DNA of 64,000 nucleotides, taken from positions 62,001 through 126,000 of the forward strand of contig CAIXZF010000113.1 of the NCBI GenBank assembly GCA_903923925.1, given 5' to 3'. Source of the DNA: an uncultured Bacteroidales bacterium. Lineage in GTDB: Bacteria; Bacteroidota; Bacteroidia; Bacteroidales; CAIXZF01. Positions 1 through 7,401 of the stretch are shown here, in pieces. Every line of letters starts with the position of its first letter. Positions within the stretch are counted from its first letter, which is position 1. Position numbers and translations under genes: made by a program. The notes below the pieces were generated by a model. The model searched no databases and was not told where the DNA came from. It was given only the letters and a program-made list of their open reading frames with translations.

Positions 1-966
1 GATATCATTAATATTATATTTCAGGAGTGTTGTTCGCTCAATTCCCATTCCAAAGGCAAAACCTGAGTATACTTCAGGATCGATGCCGCAATTTTTCAAA
101 ACACTGGGATCTACCATACCACAACCAAGAATTTCGACCCAACCGCTGTATTTGCATATGTTACATCCTTTACCTCCGCAGATATTGCAGGAGATATCCA
201 TCTCTGCAGACGGCTCAGTGAAAGGAAAATATGAAGGGCGAAGCCTGATTTTTGTTTCAGGGCTGAACATTTCACGTGCAAAATAAAGCAGAGTCTGCTT
301 CAGGTCGGCAAAAGAAACATTTTTATCAACATAAAGTCCTTCTACCTGGTGGAAGATGCAATGAGCTCTGGCAGAAATAGCTTCATTTCTGAACACTCTT
401 CCGGGGAAAAGTGCGCGAATAGGTGGTTTCTGGCTTTCCATTACTCGTATCTGAACAGAGGAGGTATGCGTACGAAGGGCAATATCCGGATTTTTTTCAA
501 TGAAAAAGGTATCCTGCATATCTCTTGCCGGGTGATCCGGTGGAAAATTCAGGGCAGAGAAATTATGCCAGTCGTCTTCGATTTCGGGACCTTCGGCAAC
601 CACAAATCCTATCTTCGAGAAAATGCTGATAATTTCATTTTTTACCAATGAAATCGGGTGCCGCGAACCTATTGTTAAAAAATCGACAGGCAATGTAGCA
701 TCAGCGAATACCTGCTGAGAAGTAGATGAGGAATCGATAAGCTCCTTTAATTCATTCACCTTATTCTGAGCAGCGTTTTTAACCTCGTTGAGCAAAGCTC
801 CGAAATCCTTTCTGTTTTCGGCGGCAACAGTTTTCATACCTTCAAAAAGTTCAGGAATGAGACCTTTTTTTGAGAGGAATTTGATTCTGAATTGCTCCAG
901 TGTATCTACAGAATCGGCTCTGAATGTTGCAATTTCTTCGAGATATTTTTCTATTTTCTCTTTCAT
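1..966 (-). CDS. pheS: Phenylalanine-tRNA ligase alpha subunit (3' end cut by window)
   Basis: Charges tRNA-Phe with phenylalanine in the cytoplasm as the alpha chain of the alpha2-beta2 enzyme. From the ATG at 966 the frame is open for 322 codons to base 1. The family is usually about 340 residues, so only a short C-terminal stretch is missing. Seen in the translation: the N-terminal coiled-coil region, then class II synthetase motifs including RTHTSSVQIRVM and, near the end, GCGMVDPSVLKNCGID and GFAFGMGIERTTLL. It lies downstream of the isomerase gene on the same strand, with 59 bp between them that contain a 14-bp hairpin and no recognisable TAnnTTTG box. Transcription may therefore be read-through from the isomerase gene. 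pheT is not within the window. Confidence 0.96.
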   Translation of the reverse strand, partial: MKEKIEKYLEEIATFRADSVDTLEQFRIKFLSKKGLIPELFEGMKTVAAENRKDFGALLNEVKNAAQNKVNELKELIDSSSTSQQVFADATLPVDFLTIGSRHPISLVKNEIISIFSKIGFVVAEGPEIEDDWHNFSALNFPPDHPARDMQDTFFIEKNPDIALRTHTSSVQIRVMESQKPPIRALFPGRVFRNEAISARAHCIFHQVEGLYVDKNVSFADLKQTLLYFAREMFSPETKIRLRPSYFPFTEPSAEMDISCNICGGKGCNICKYSGWVEILGCGMVDPSVLKNCGIDPEVYSGFAFGMGIERTTLLKYNINDI

Positions 967-980
967 TTGGATATAATAAA

Positions 981-1016
981 CCCCCTAATTTTCAATACCT
1001 TATGAAAATTAGGGGG
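981..1016 (-). terminator. Perfect 14-bp hairpin between isomerase gene and pheS
   Basis: CCCCCTAATTTTCA (981-994) is perfectly complementary to TGAAAATTAGGGGG (1003-1016), with an 8-nt loop. On the minus strand it follows the isomerase stop codon by 9 nt. It is followed by TTTATTATAT, an imperfect U-tract, and ends 14 nt before the pheS start codon. It fits an intrinsic terminator for the isomerase transcript. Because no promoter is visible between it and pheS, partial read-through or conditional folding is possible. Confidence 0.7.
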
Positions 1017-1025
1017 GATAAAGAA

Positions 1026-1688
1026 CTATTCAATAATCTTCATTGTCATTTTAATTTCTTTCACTGGTTTGCTTGCCTGATCAACCTGTGCGGCTGCAAT
1101 TTTATCAACAACATCCAGGCCTGAAATTACTTCACCGAAAATTGTATAAGCGCCATCGAGATGAGGAGCTCCACCGATTGTTTTGTAATCGTTGAGCTGT
1201 TCGGGCGAAAATTTGGTGTTCAACCTGGTTTCGATAGAACTCAGGGTTGTTTCATCGAACTTATTGCCCTGAACAATGTAAAACTGTGAGCCGGAAGAAG
1301 CCTTTGACGGGTTTACGTTATCACCGGTTCTTGCGGCAGCAAGCGCACCGCGTTTGTGGTAGTATTTGGAAACAAATTCAGCAGGAATGGTATTTCCCGG
1401 ATCTAATCTTCCATCTTTATTCGTACCACCCTGAATCATAAAGCCTTTAATAACCCTGTGCCATGGAGATCCGTTGTACCATCCTTCTTTCACTAATTTG
1501 ATGAAATTATCGCGGTGGTTTGGCGTTTCATTGTAAAGCACAATTTTTATATCACCCAGATCGGTGTGAATCAGAACTTTAGTTTGTTTTTCTGTTTTTT
1601 GTTTTACAGGAGTTTTTTTTGCCTGGGCGAAACCTGAGATTTCAAAAGCAGTAAAAATAACCAGCATAAAAATGATTGCTTTTTTCAT
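1026..1688 (-). CDS. Cyclophilin-type peptidyl-prolyl cis-trans isomerase, exported
   Basis: Catalyses proline cis-trans isomerisation during protein folding, here probably in the periplasm. The 220-residue product starts with a signal peptide (MKKAIIFMLVIF, with cleavage likely near FAQA-KK) and a short Lys-rich linker. The cyclophilin domain runs from about residue 38 to the end. Recognisable motifs are HTDLGDIKIVLYNE, WHRVIKGFMIQGG, GALAAART and SGSQFYIVQG. Length and domain order are those of small bacterial cyclophilins. A TAACTTTG box lies upstream on the minus strand at 1734-1741. The exact ortholog (PpiA or PpiB type) cannot be decided. Confidence 0.93.
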   Translation of the reverse strand: MKKAIIFMLVIFTAFEISGFAQAKKTPVKQKTEKQTKVLIHTDLGDIKIVLYNETPNHRDNFIKLVKEGWYNGSPWHRVIKGFMIQGGTNKDGRLDPGNTIPAEFVSKYYHKRGALAAARTGDNVNPSKASSGSQFYIVQGNKFDETTLSSIETRLNTKFSPEQLNDYKTIGGAPHLDGAYTIFGEVISGLDVVDKIAAAQVDQASKPVKEIKMTMKIIE

Positions 1689-1702
1689 AACCGTAAATTT
1701 TT

Positions 1703-1710
1703 TATCTTTG
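1703..1710 (+). promoter_or_regulatory. Bacteroidota -7 box (TATCTTTG) for the small lipoprotein gene
   Basis: TATCTTTG matches TAnnTTTG exactly and lies 49 nt before the ATG at 1760. The nearest upstream TTG (1676-1678) is 24 nt away, longer than ideal, so the -33 element is weak. Confidence 0.5.
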
Positions 1711-1733
1711 CTTTGTTAACAAATTGGACCGGA

Positions 1734-1741
1734 CAAAGTTA
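1734..1741 (-). promoter_or_regulatory. Bacteroidota -7 box (TAACTTTG) for the isomerase gene
   Basis: On the minus strand 1741-1734 reads TAACTTTG, an exact TAnnTTTG. TTTC lies 20 nt upstream, one mismatch from the -33 TTTG. It is divergent from the 1703-1710 box, so the two promoters are interleaved. Confidence 0.5.
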
Positions 1742-1759
1742 ATAAATAAACCAGCTGAA

Positions 1760-2125
1760 ATGAAACACCTCTTATTTAAAAAAGCTCTACTAGTGGCCAT
1801 TCTTTTATCGGGTGCCCTGGTAATCAGTAATTGTAAGAAAACTGACCCTGAATATAAAGTGGTAGTTACCGTTAAGTATCTTAGCGATACGCTAAAGGTT
1901 GTTCCTGATGCGGCTGTTGTAATTGAAAAGAATGACAGGAAAGCTGAAGGTATAACAGATGCCGGCGGTCAGTTTACAACCGTATTCAAATATGAGATGA
2001 TCCTTAATGTTCACGCGAATATTGATACAGGACAGGCCGGAAATCCTCATCTTCTTTACGGAAATTCTACAGTAAGATTACTGGCAGATAAAACTGTTTA
2101 CCGTACAGTATTTGTTAGTCCCTGA
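1760..2125 (+). CDS. Small predicted lipoprotein, unknown function
   Basis: A 121-residue product. The frame opens at a TTG at 1724, but the ATG at 1760 is preferred because it begins a standard export signal: a Lys-containing start, a hydrophobic core, then ISNC-KK, where the cysteine is a plausible lipidation site. The remainder (residues 30-121) carries no domain I can name with certainty. The pattern VVTVKYLSDTLKVVPDAAVVI followed by ITDAGGQFTTVF resembles the carboxypeptidase-regulatory-like or SusC-plug type beta-sandwich seen in Bacteroidota lipoproteins. It ends 5 bp before the convergent tdk gene. Confidence 0.7.
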   Translation: MKHLLFKKALLVAILLSGALVISNCKKTDPEYKVVVTVKYLSDTLKVVPDAAVVIEKNDRKAEGITDAGGQFTTVFKYEMILNVHANIDTGQAGNPHLLYGNSTVRLLADKTVYRTVFVSP

Positions 2126-2130
2126 TCGTT

Positions 2131-2715
2131 TCAGGCCTTAGTGTTTTCTTTATTGAAACAATTTCTGCAGAGCGGCTCATAGCTGTCTTTTTCTCCCAGC
2201 ATTACCAGGCTTTTATCGAGAACAGTGCGGTGCGAAAACTGCGCAAGGTCGCCACATTGGGCGCAGATAGCGTGAACTTTTGTGACATACTCAGATATCG
2301 ACATTAATTCCGGCATCGGACCAAAAGGATTTCCCTGAAAATCCATGTCAAGGCCAGCAATTATAACCCGGATTCCCATTTTGGCCAGGGTATTGCATAC
2401 CGTTGACAATTGGCTGTCGAAAAACTGAGCTTCATCAATTCCAACAACCTCCACATCTTCGCTTACCATTAAAAGTATCTGTGTAGCAGACTCAACAGCT
2501 GTGGATTGAATGGCATTCTCGTCGTGAGAAACAACATTCTGCTCATCGTATCGTTTATCAATCTGTGGTTTGAAAACCTCAATTTTCTGTTTAGCGATGC
2601 GGGCACGCTTGAGCCTGCGGATCAATTCTTCCGTTTTACCGGAGAACATCGAACCACAGATAACTTCGACTGATCCTTTGCTGCGCCTTTGTGAGGGTTT
2701 ATTTTCGAGAAACAT
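2131..2715 (-). CDS. tdk: Thymidine kinase (type II, TK1-like)
   Basis: Phosphorylates thymidine to dTMP with ATP in the pyrimidine salvage pathway. The 194-residue product has the family's normal length. The Walker A loop GSMFSGKT is at residues 21-28. The catalytic glutamate lies in GIDEAQFF (E95), and the lasso-loop region [17 protein letters not shown] follows. Zinc-binding cysteine pairs are at C151/C154 and C183/C186. Transcription starts from a good promoter at 2779-2810. The gene converges with the small lipoprotein gene. Confidence 0.96.
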   Translation of the reverse strand: MFLENKPSQRRSKGSVEVICGSMFSGKTEELIRRLKRARIAKQKIEVFKPQIDKRYDEQNVVSHDENAIQSTAVESATQILLMVSEDVEVVGIDEAQFFDSQLSTVCNTLAKMGIRVIIAGLDMDFQGNPFGPMPELMSISEYVTKVHAICAQCGDLAQFSHRTVLDKSLVMLGEKDSYEPLCRNCFNKENTKA

Positions 2716-2778
2716 TTACTACAAAATGAGGATTCTTATCTATTTTTATACCGGGTTTTGCCTTTCTTCCGGAATTAG

Positions 2779-2810
2779 CAAACCTACATGAAATGTAATT
2801 AATTTGCAAA
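2779..2810 (-). promoter_or_regulatory. Complete Bacteroidota promoter for tdk (TTTG-N20-TAGGTTTG)
   Basis: On the minus strand TTTG (2810-2807) is followed after exactly 20 nt by TAGGTTTG (2786-2779). Both elements match the Bacteroidota -33/-7 consensus. The predicted leader to the tdk ATG at 2715 is about 57 nt. Confidence 0.75.
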
Positions 2811-2848
2811 CAGCAGCCGGAATAAACTATCTGGTAAAGATTATGCGT

Positions 2849-2856
2849 TAATTTTG
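2849..2856 (+). promoter_or_regulatory. Bacteroidota -7 box (TAATTTTG) for the 2875 gene
   Basis: TAATTTTG is an exact TAnnTTTG match, with 18 nt between it and the ATG at 2875. No convincing TTG was found about 20 nt upstream. Confidence 0.45.
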
Positions 2857-2874
2857 TCGTCAAGAATATATTTT

Positions 2875-3756
2875 ATGGATGCAAACCATCTTAAGACACA
2901 AATCAGTCAAACTTTCGAGGCTTTGACTGAACAAATGGAGACTATCAACCTGAACCAGGGAAGGATACCGCAGATTGAAATCGACCTGATTATGGATAAT
3001 ATCAGGGAGCTGTATTCTGCTTTCAAAGATCTGGATCGTTTGAATAATCCTTATGCCAAAACAAGGGAGGCGGAAAATATGCCGCCGATTCCTCAATCGC
3101 TGCCGCCTCAACCTAAACCAGAAGAACCTCCCTTGAGAGAATTTGCATTCCGCGAAAAAATCAGCATGGGGTCTTTTAACATAGAAAAAGAAGAACCGAA
3201 TGAAGTTGAAATACTTCCTGTTACAGACGTGGAACCCATAGTTGAATCCACTCCGGAAGCTGTATTCATTCCGGAAAAACCTATTGAAAGAATTGAAGTC
3301 AGAAATGAAGAAAAAACAATTGAACAAGTGGTTCAGGTGAAAGAGATCCCTGTACAGGCAGAGCCGGAAATACGGCTGGTACGACCCTCTGGCGATTTGT
3401 TTTCAATGACGGGATCTCCTTCGATTTCCGATACTTACAAAGACGAGAAAAAAACGCTGAACGACCGTTTGAATGCAGATACTACCGACAGAAGTATAAG
3501 CAGCCGTTTATCGCAAAATCAAATAAGCGATATAAAAACTGCAATAGGAATTAATGAGAAATTCCAGTTCATCAACGAGCTTTTTGGTGGAAATATGCAG
3601 GAATACACAAATGGTATGAGCCAGCTTAATCAGTTTAAAAATTTCGCGGAGGCCGTAAGTTTCATTGATATCCTGAAATTCAAATATAATTGGGATATGA
3701 ATGCAGATGCATATCGGAAATTAATGGAGATTTTAAGGCGCAGGTATCCGTCCTGA
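2875..3756 (+). CDS. Conserved hypothetical protein upstream of rsmI
   Basis: A 293-residue cytoplasmic protein with no signal peptide or membrane segment. The ATG at 2875 is chosen over an in-frame TTG at 2854 that lies inside the promoter box. The N-terminal 50 residues are helical (QTFEALTEQMETINLNQGRI). A long acidic, Pro/Glu-rich, probably disordered linker covers roughly residues 65-185. The compact C-terminal 80 residues (ISDIKTAIGINEKFQFINEL through LRRRYPS) look like the conserved part. I recognise this as a Bacteroidota conserved hypothetical but cannot assign a function. rsmI starts 20 bp downstream, so co-transcription is likely. Confidence 0.75.
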   Translation: MDANHLKTQISQTFEALTEQMETINLNQGRIPQIEIDLIMDNIRELYSAFKDLDRLNNPYAKTREAENMPPIPQSLPPQPKPEEPPLREFAFREKISMGSFNIEKEEPNEVEILPVTDVEPIVESTPEAVFIPEKPIERIEVRNEEKTIEQVVQVKEIPVQAEPEIRLVRPSGDLFSMTGSPSISDTYKDEKKTLNDRLNADTTDRSISSRLSQNQISDIKTAIGINEKFQFINELFGGNMQEYTNGMSQLNQFKNFAEAVSFIDILKFKYNWDMNADAYRKLMEILRRRYPS

Positions 3757-3776
3757 TAAACCAGAAACCAATAGCA

Positions 3777-4460
3777 ATGAACAATCAGCCTCGCCTAATA
3801 CTCGTACCTACTCCAATTGGTAACCTGGAAGATATAACCTACAGGGCTGTCCGTATTTTGGCTGAGGCCGATTTTATACTTGCCGAAGATACCCGGACTT
3901 CATCTGTATTGCTTAAACATTATGGTATTTCCAATAAGCTCTCGGCTTTCCACCAGAATAATGAACACAAGGTTCTGGAATCCACCATTCAGAAAATTCT
4001 GCAATCAAAAACAGTAGCGCTAATAACGGATGCCGGCACGCCGGGGATTTCTGATCCGGGATTTCTTCTGGTGCGTGAATGCTTAAAAAACGATATCGAA
4101 GTTGAATGCCTCCCCGGGCCAACTGCCTTTGTACCTGCACTTGTAAACAGTGGATTTCCGACAGATCATTTTATTTTTGAAGGCTTTCTGCCGGTTAAAA
4201 AAGGCCGGCAAACCCGCTTGCAGCTTTGTGCAAAATTCGAATATACTTTCGTGTTGTATGAAAGTCCGCACCGCTTGTTAAAAACCCTTCAGGAACTTAT
4301 TACACATCTCGGACCCGATCGCAGGGCTTGTGTATCGCGGGAGCTGACAAAAATTTATGAGGAAAACATCCGGGGTTCCCTTGCAGAACTGCTGGAGTAC
4401 TATGATTCCAGGCCGGTTAAGGGAGAAATCGTAATTGTTATAGAGGGATTGCAGGAGTAG
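3777..4460 (+). CDS. rsmI: 16S rRNA (cytidine1402-2'-O)-methyltransferase
   Basis: Methylates the 2'-hydroxyl of C1402 in the decoding centre of 16S rRNA using S-adenosylmethionine. The product is 227 residues, like other Bacteroidota versions and shorter than the roughly 285-residue E. coli protein, which carries an extra C-terminal domain. Motifs of the tetrapyrrole-methylase fold are seen: LVPTPIGNLEDITYRA at the N-terminus, LAEDTRTS, ITDAGTPGISDPG, CLPGPTAFVPALVNSG and FEGFLP. The frame opens upstream at 3690, but homology begins at the ATG at 3777. It probably shares a transcript with the preceding gene and converges with elbB. Confidence 0.95.
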   Translation: MNNQPRLILVPTPIGNLEDITYRAVRILAEADFILAEDTRTSSVLLKHYGISNKLSAFHQNNEHKVLESTIQKILQSKTVALITDAGTPGISDPGFLLVRECLKNDIEVECLPGPTAFVPALVNSGFPTDHFIFEGFLPVKKGRQTRLQLCAKFEYTFVLYESPHRLLKTLQELITHLGPDRRACVSRELTKIYEENIRGSLAELLEYYDSRPVKGEIVIVIEGLQE

Positions 4461-4465
4461 ATTTG

Positions 4466-5113
4466 TCAGGCTTCCTTCAGCATTTCTCTGACCAGGTTCT
4501 CTGTTCCAACTGCAATATCAAGAATACTTCCATCGAGCATATAACATGGTGCAGTAAAGATTTTGTATTTACTATCCCTTATTACATCTCCATGTCCGGT
4601 AGAGCAATGCTTGCTTCCCATCTTTTCAACCATGGCGGCATCCGCAAGGTCGGCGCCAATAGTGATTTCAATATCGCCCAACAATTTCCCCAGTATTACC
4701 GGCGCAATGCACATGGCTCCAATGGGTTTATCAGCCGCCAATGTTGATTTTATTGCTTTTGCAACATCATCGTTTACTTTGCAATCAGGTCCTTTGAAGG
4801 CCCAGTTGCATAGGTTTTTTGCTGCCCCAAAACCTCCAGGGAAAATCAATGCGTCGAATGATTCCGGAGAATAGAGCTTCATGTCTGAAATATCACCTCT
4901 GGCAATGCGGGCAGCTTCAATAAGTACATTTCGCTTTTCCGCCATTTCCTCACCATTGGTATGATTAATTACATGATGCTGGTAGATATCGGGTGCGAAA
5001 ACCTGATATTCTCCACCTTGTTTTACAATGGCAAGCATTGTAAGAACTGCCTCGTGGATCTCTGCTCCGTCGTAGACTCCACAGCCTGAAAGAACAACTG
5101 CAACTTTTTTCAT
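4466..5113 (-). CDS. elbB: Isoprenoid biosynthesis glyoxalase ElbB (DJ-1/PfpI superfamily)
   Basis: The 215-residue product closely follows the ElbB pattern: MKKVAVVLSGCGVYDGAEIHEAV at the N-terminus, FPGGFGAAKNL, and the nucleophile-elbow cysteine C135 in GAMCIAPVIL. The E. coli protein (217 residues) has been described as a glyoxalase linked to isoprenoid synthesis, but its physiological role is not firmly settled. It is cytoplasmic, with no signal peptide. It is convergent with rsmI (5 bp apart) and divergent from the peptidase gene at 5186. Confidence 0.92.
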   Translation of the reverse strand: MKKVAVVLSGCGVYDGAEIHEAVLTMLAIVKQGGEYQVFAPDIYQHHVINHTNGEEMAEKRNVLIEAARIARGDISDMKLYSPESFDALIFPGGFGAAKNLCNWAFKGPDCKVNDDVAKAIKSTLAADKPIGAMCIAPVILGKLLGDIEITIGADLADAAMVEKMGSKHCSTGHGDVIRDSKYKIFTAPCYMLDGSILDIAVGTENLVREMLKEA

Positions 5114-5185
5114 TTCATCTAAATTTAGAACTAATGTAAAAATACGACAACTTTCAGTTTAATTAAGCAACTTTGCAGGCAAATC

Positions 5186-7366
5186 ATGGTCTTAAAATTA
5201 CAATTTATGCGACTTTCGCAGCAAAATCATTTTACATTGAAAGCATTTGCTATAGGTATACTTTTCCTGCTTCAGGGTTTTTTATGTGATGCACAACAAA
5301 AAAAGCTCGTTGCAGATGAGCTTCAGAATACCAAATTATCACCAAAAACCTTACAGAATCTGCAATGGATAGCAAATACCGATAACTACAGTTTCCAGGC
5401 AAACAACGCACTTCTTGTTTGTAAGGGTGGATTGGATAAACGGGATACGATGGTACGGCTTGCCGATATCAACAGCAAGCTTAGCGATTTTAAGGTAGAA
5501 GCCCAGAAAAAATTTCCCTCCGTTAAATGGACAAACGATCACATATTCACCTTTATCATTAAAAATCACCTTCTGGCTTATGATATTGCAAGCAAGCAAA
5601 TGAGCGAATTAAACAGCTGGAACGAAAAAGGTGAAAATGCAGATGTTGATTATAATATGTATACAGTAGCGTATACTGTTGAGAATAATCTGTTTCTTTC
5701 CGTTAATGGACAGGAGATTCCGCTTTCAAATGAAACAGACAAGGGAATTTCGAATGGAAGTCCAAATGTGCATCGTCATGAATGGGGAATTACAAAGGGG
5801 ACATTCTGGTCGCCTAAGGGGAATTTTCTGGCATTTTACCGAATGGATGAAACCATGGTAGCTGATTTTCCGCTGCTTGATATCACTACTGAAATTGCAA
5901 CGACTAAAAACACCAAATATCCGATGGCTGGCAAGCCAAGTCATCAGGTTTTACTGGGTATTTGTAACATTTCAAAAGGAAAGATCCTTTACGTTAAAAC
6001 CGGAGAACCCAAGGATCAGTTTCTGACCAATGTTACCTGGAGTCCTGATGAAAAGTACATCTATATTGCCTTGCTGAACAGGGCACAAAATCATATGAAG
6101 TTAAACCAGTATGATGCAATAACGGGTGATTTTGTAAAAACCTTATTTGAAGAAAAAAACGAGCGCTATGTAGAACCTCAGCATCCTATAGTTTTTCTTA
6201 AGAAAGCTGCTGATCAGTTTCTGTGGCAAAGCCAGAGGGATGGATATAACCATATTTACCTCTATAATATTGACGGGAAGCTTATCCGCCAACTCACAAA
6301 AGGATCGTGGGTGGTAAATGATGTATATGGTACAGATGCTGATGAAAAGTTTGTCTATTTTTCGGGCAGGGCCGAGGGTCCGCTGGAAAAACATATATAT
6401 AGTGCAGAGCTATCAACAGCGAATATCACAAAAATTACTTCAGAAAAAGGCCTGCACACTGCTATTATAAATGCTGCCGGGGATCATATTATCGATAATT
6501 TCAATAGTCCCGTGGTTCCTGCCTCTTACTCTGTTCTGAGTGCGAAAGGAAAAGGGATTTATTCAATACAGATATCCGATAATCCTTTGAAAGAATATTC
6601 TCTTGGAGAGTGCTCAATAGTAGAAGTAATAGCAAAAGATGGAACAAGCCTGTATGGACGCTTGATAAAGCCAGTTGATTTTAATCCCGAAAAGAAATAC
6701 CCTGTTATTATTTATGTATACGGGGGGCCGCATTCCCAGCTGGTAAATTATTCGTGGTTATCCGGAGCTAATTTATACCTTAACTACCTGGCAACAAAAG
6801 GCTATGCTGTATTTACACTTGATAACCGTGGCACAGCAAACAGGGGCTTTGAATTCGAAAGTTGTATTCATCGCAACCTTGGAAAAATAGAGGTTTCCGA
6901 CCAGATGGATGGGGTAAAATACCTCAAATCATTAGCTTTCATTGACAGTACCCGAATCGGAATTGATGGATGGAGTTATGGAGGTTTTATGACTTTATCA
7001 ATGTTGACGGGATACCCTGAAACCTTTAAGGCTGCCTGCGCCGGTGGACCGGTAATCGACTGGAAATATTATGAAGTTATGTATGGAGAGCGGTATATGG
7101 ACACTCCCGAGGAAAATCCGGAGGGGTATAAAAATGCAAATCTTATAGATAAGGCAGACAAATTAAAAGCTAAGTTGTTAATACTTCAGGGTACTCTGGA
7201 CGAAACTGTAGTATGGCAGAATAGCCTGAACTTCATTAAAAAATGCGTTGATACAGGAACCCCTGTTGAATATTTTGTATTCCCCGGCCACGAGCACAAT
7301 GTTCGAGGGAAAGACAGGATTTATATGTTTAAGAAGATTGCCGGGTTTTTTGATGAAAACCTGTAA
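5186..7366 (+). CDS. Dipeptidyl peptidase IV (S9B family), exported
   Basis: Removes Xaa-Pro dipeptides from peptide N-termini, probably in the periplasm. Residues 8-36 form a signal peptide; the ATG at 5207 (MRLSQQNHF) is an equally good start. An N-terminal beta-propeller covers roughly residues 50-490, followed by the alpha/beta-hydrolase catalytic domain. The catalytic triad is visible: Ser597 in GWSYGGF, Asp672 in GTLDETV and His704 in GHEHNV. The Ser-Asp-His spacing of 75 and 32 residues resembles that of characterised DPP-IV. The gene ends 35 bp before another exported peptidase, so a shared transcript for peptide use is plausible. Confidence 0.93.
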   Translation: MVLKLQFMRLSQQNHFTLKAFAIGILFLLQGFLCDAQQKKLVADELQNTKLSPKTLQNLQWIANTDNYSFQANNALLVCKGGLDKRDTMVRLADINSKLSDFKVEAQKKFPSVKWTNDHIFTFIIKNHLLAYDIASKQMSELNSWNEKGENADVDYNMYTVAYTVENNLFLSVNGQEIPLSNETDKGISNGSPNVHRHEWGITKGTFWSPKGNFLAFYRMDETMVADFPLLDITTEIATTKNTKYPMAGKPSHQVLLGICNISKGKILYVKTGEPKDQFLTNVTWSPDEKYIYIALLNRAQNHMKLNQYDAITGDFVKTLFEEKNERYVEPQHPIVFLKKAADQFLWQSQRDGYNHIYLYNIDGKLIRQLTKGSWVVNDVYGTDADEKFVYFSGRAEGPLEKHIYSAELSTANITKITSEKGLHTAIINAAGDHIIDNFNSPVVPASYSVLSAKGKGIYSIQISDNPLKEYSLGECSIVEVIAKDGTSLYGRLIKPVDFNPEKKYPVIIYVYGGPHSQLVNYSWLSGANLYLNYLATKGYAVFTLDNRGTANRGFEFESCIHRNLGKIEVSDQMDGVKYLKSLAFIDSTRIGIDGWSYGGFMTLSMLTGYPETFKAACAGGPVIDWKYYEVMYGERYMDTPEENPEGYKNANLIDKADKLKAKLLILQGTLDETVVWQNSLNFIKKCVDTGTPVEYFVFPGHEHNVRGKDRIYMFKKIAGFFDENL

Positions 7367-7401
7367 TTGTATTTTTTTACGAATTTTAAAATGTTACAAA
7401 A

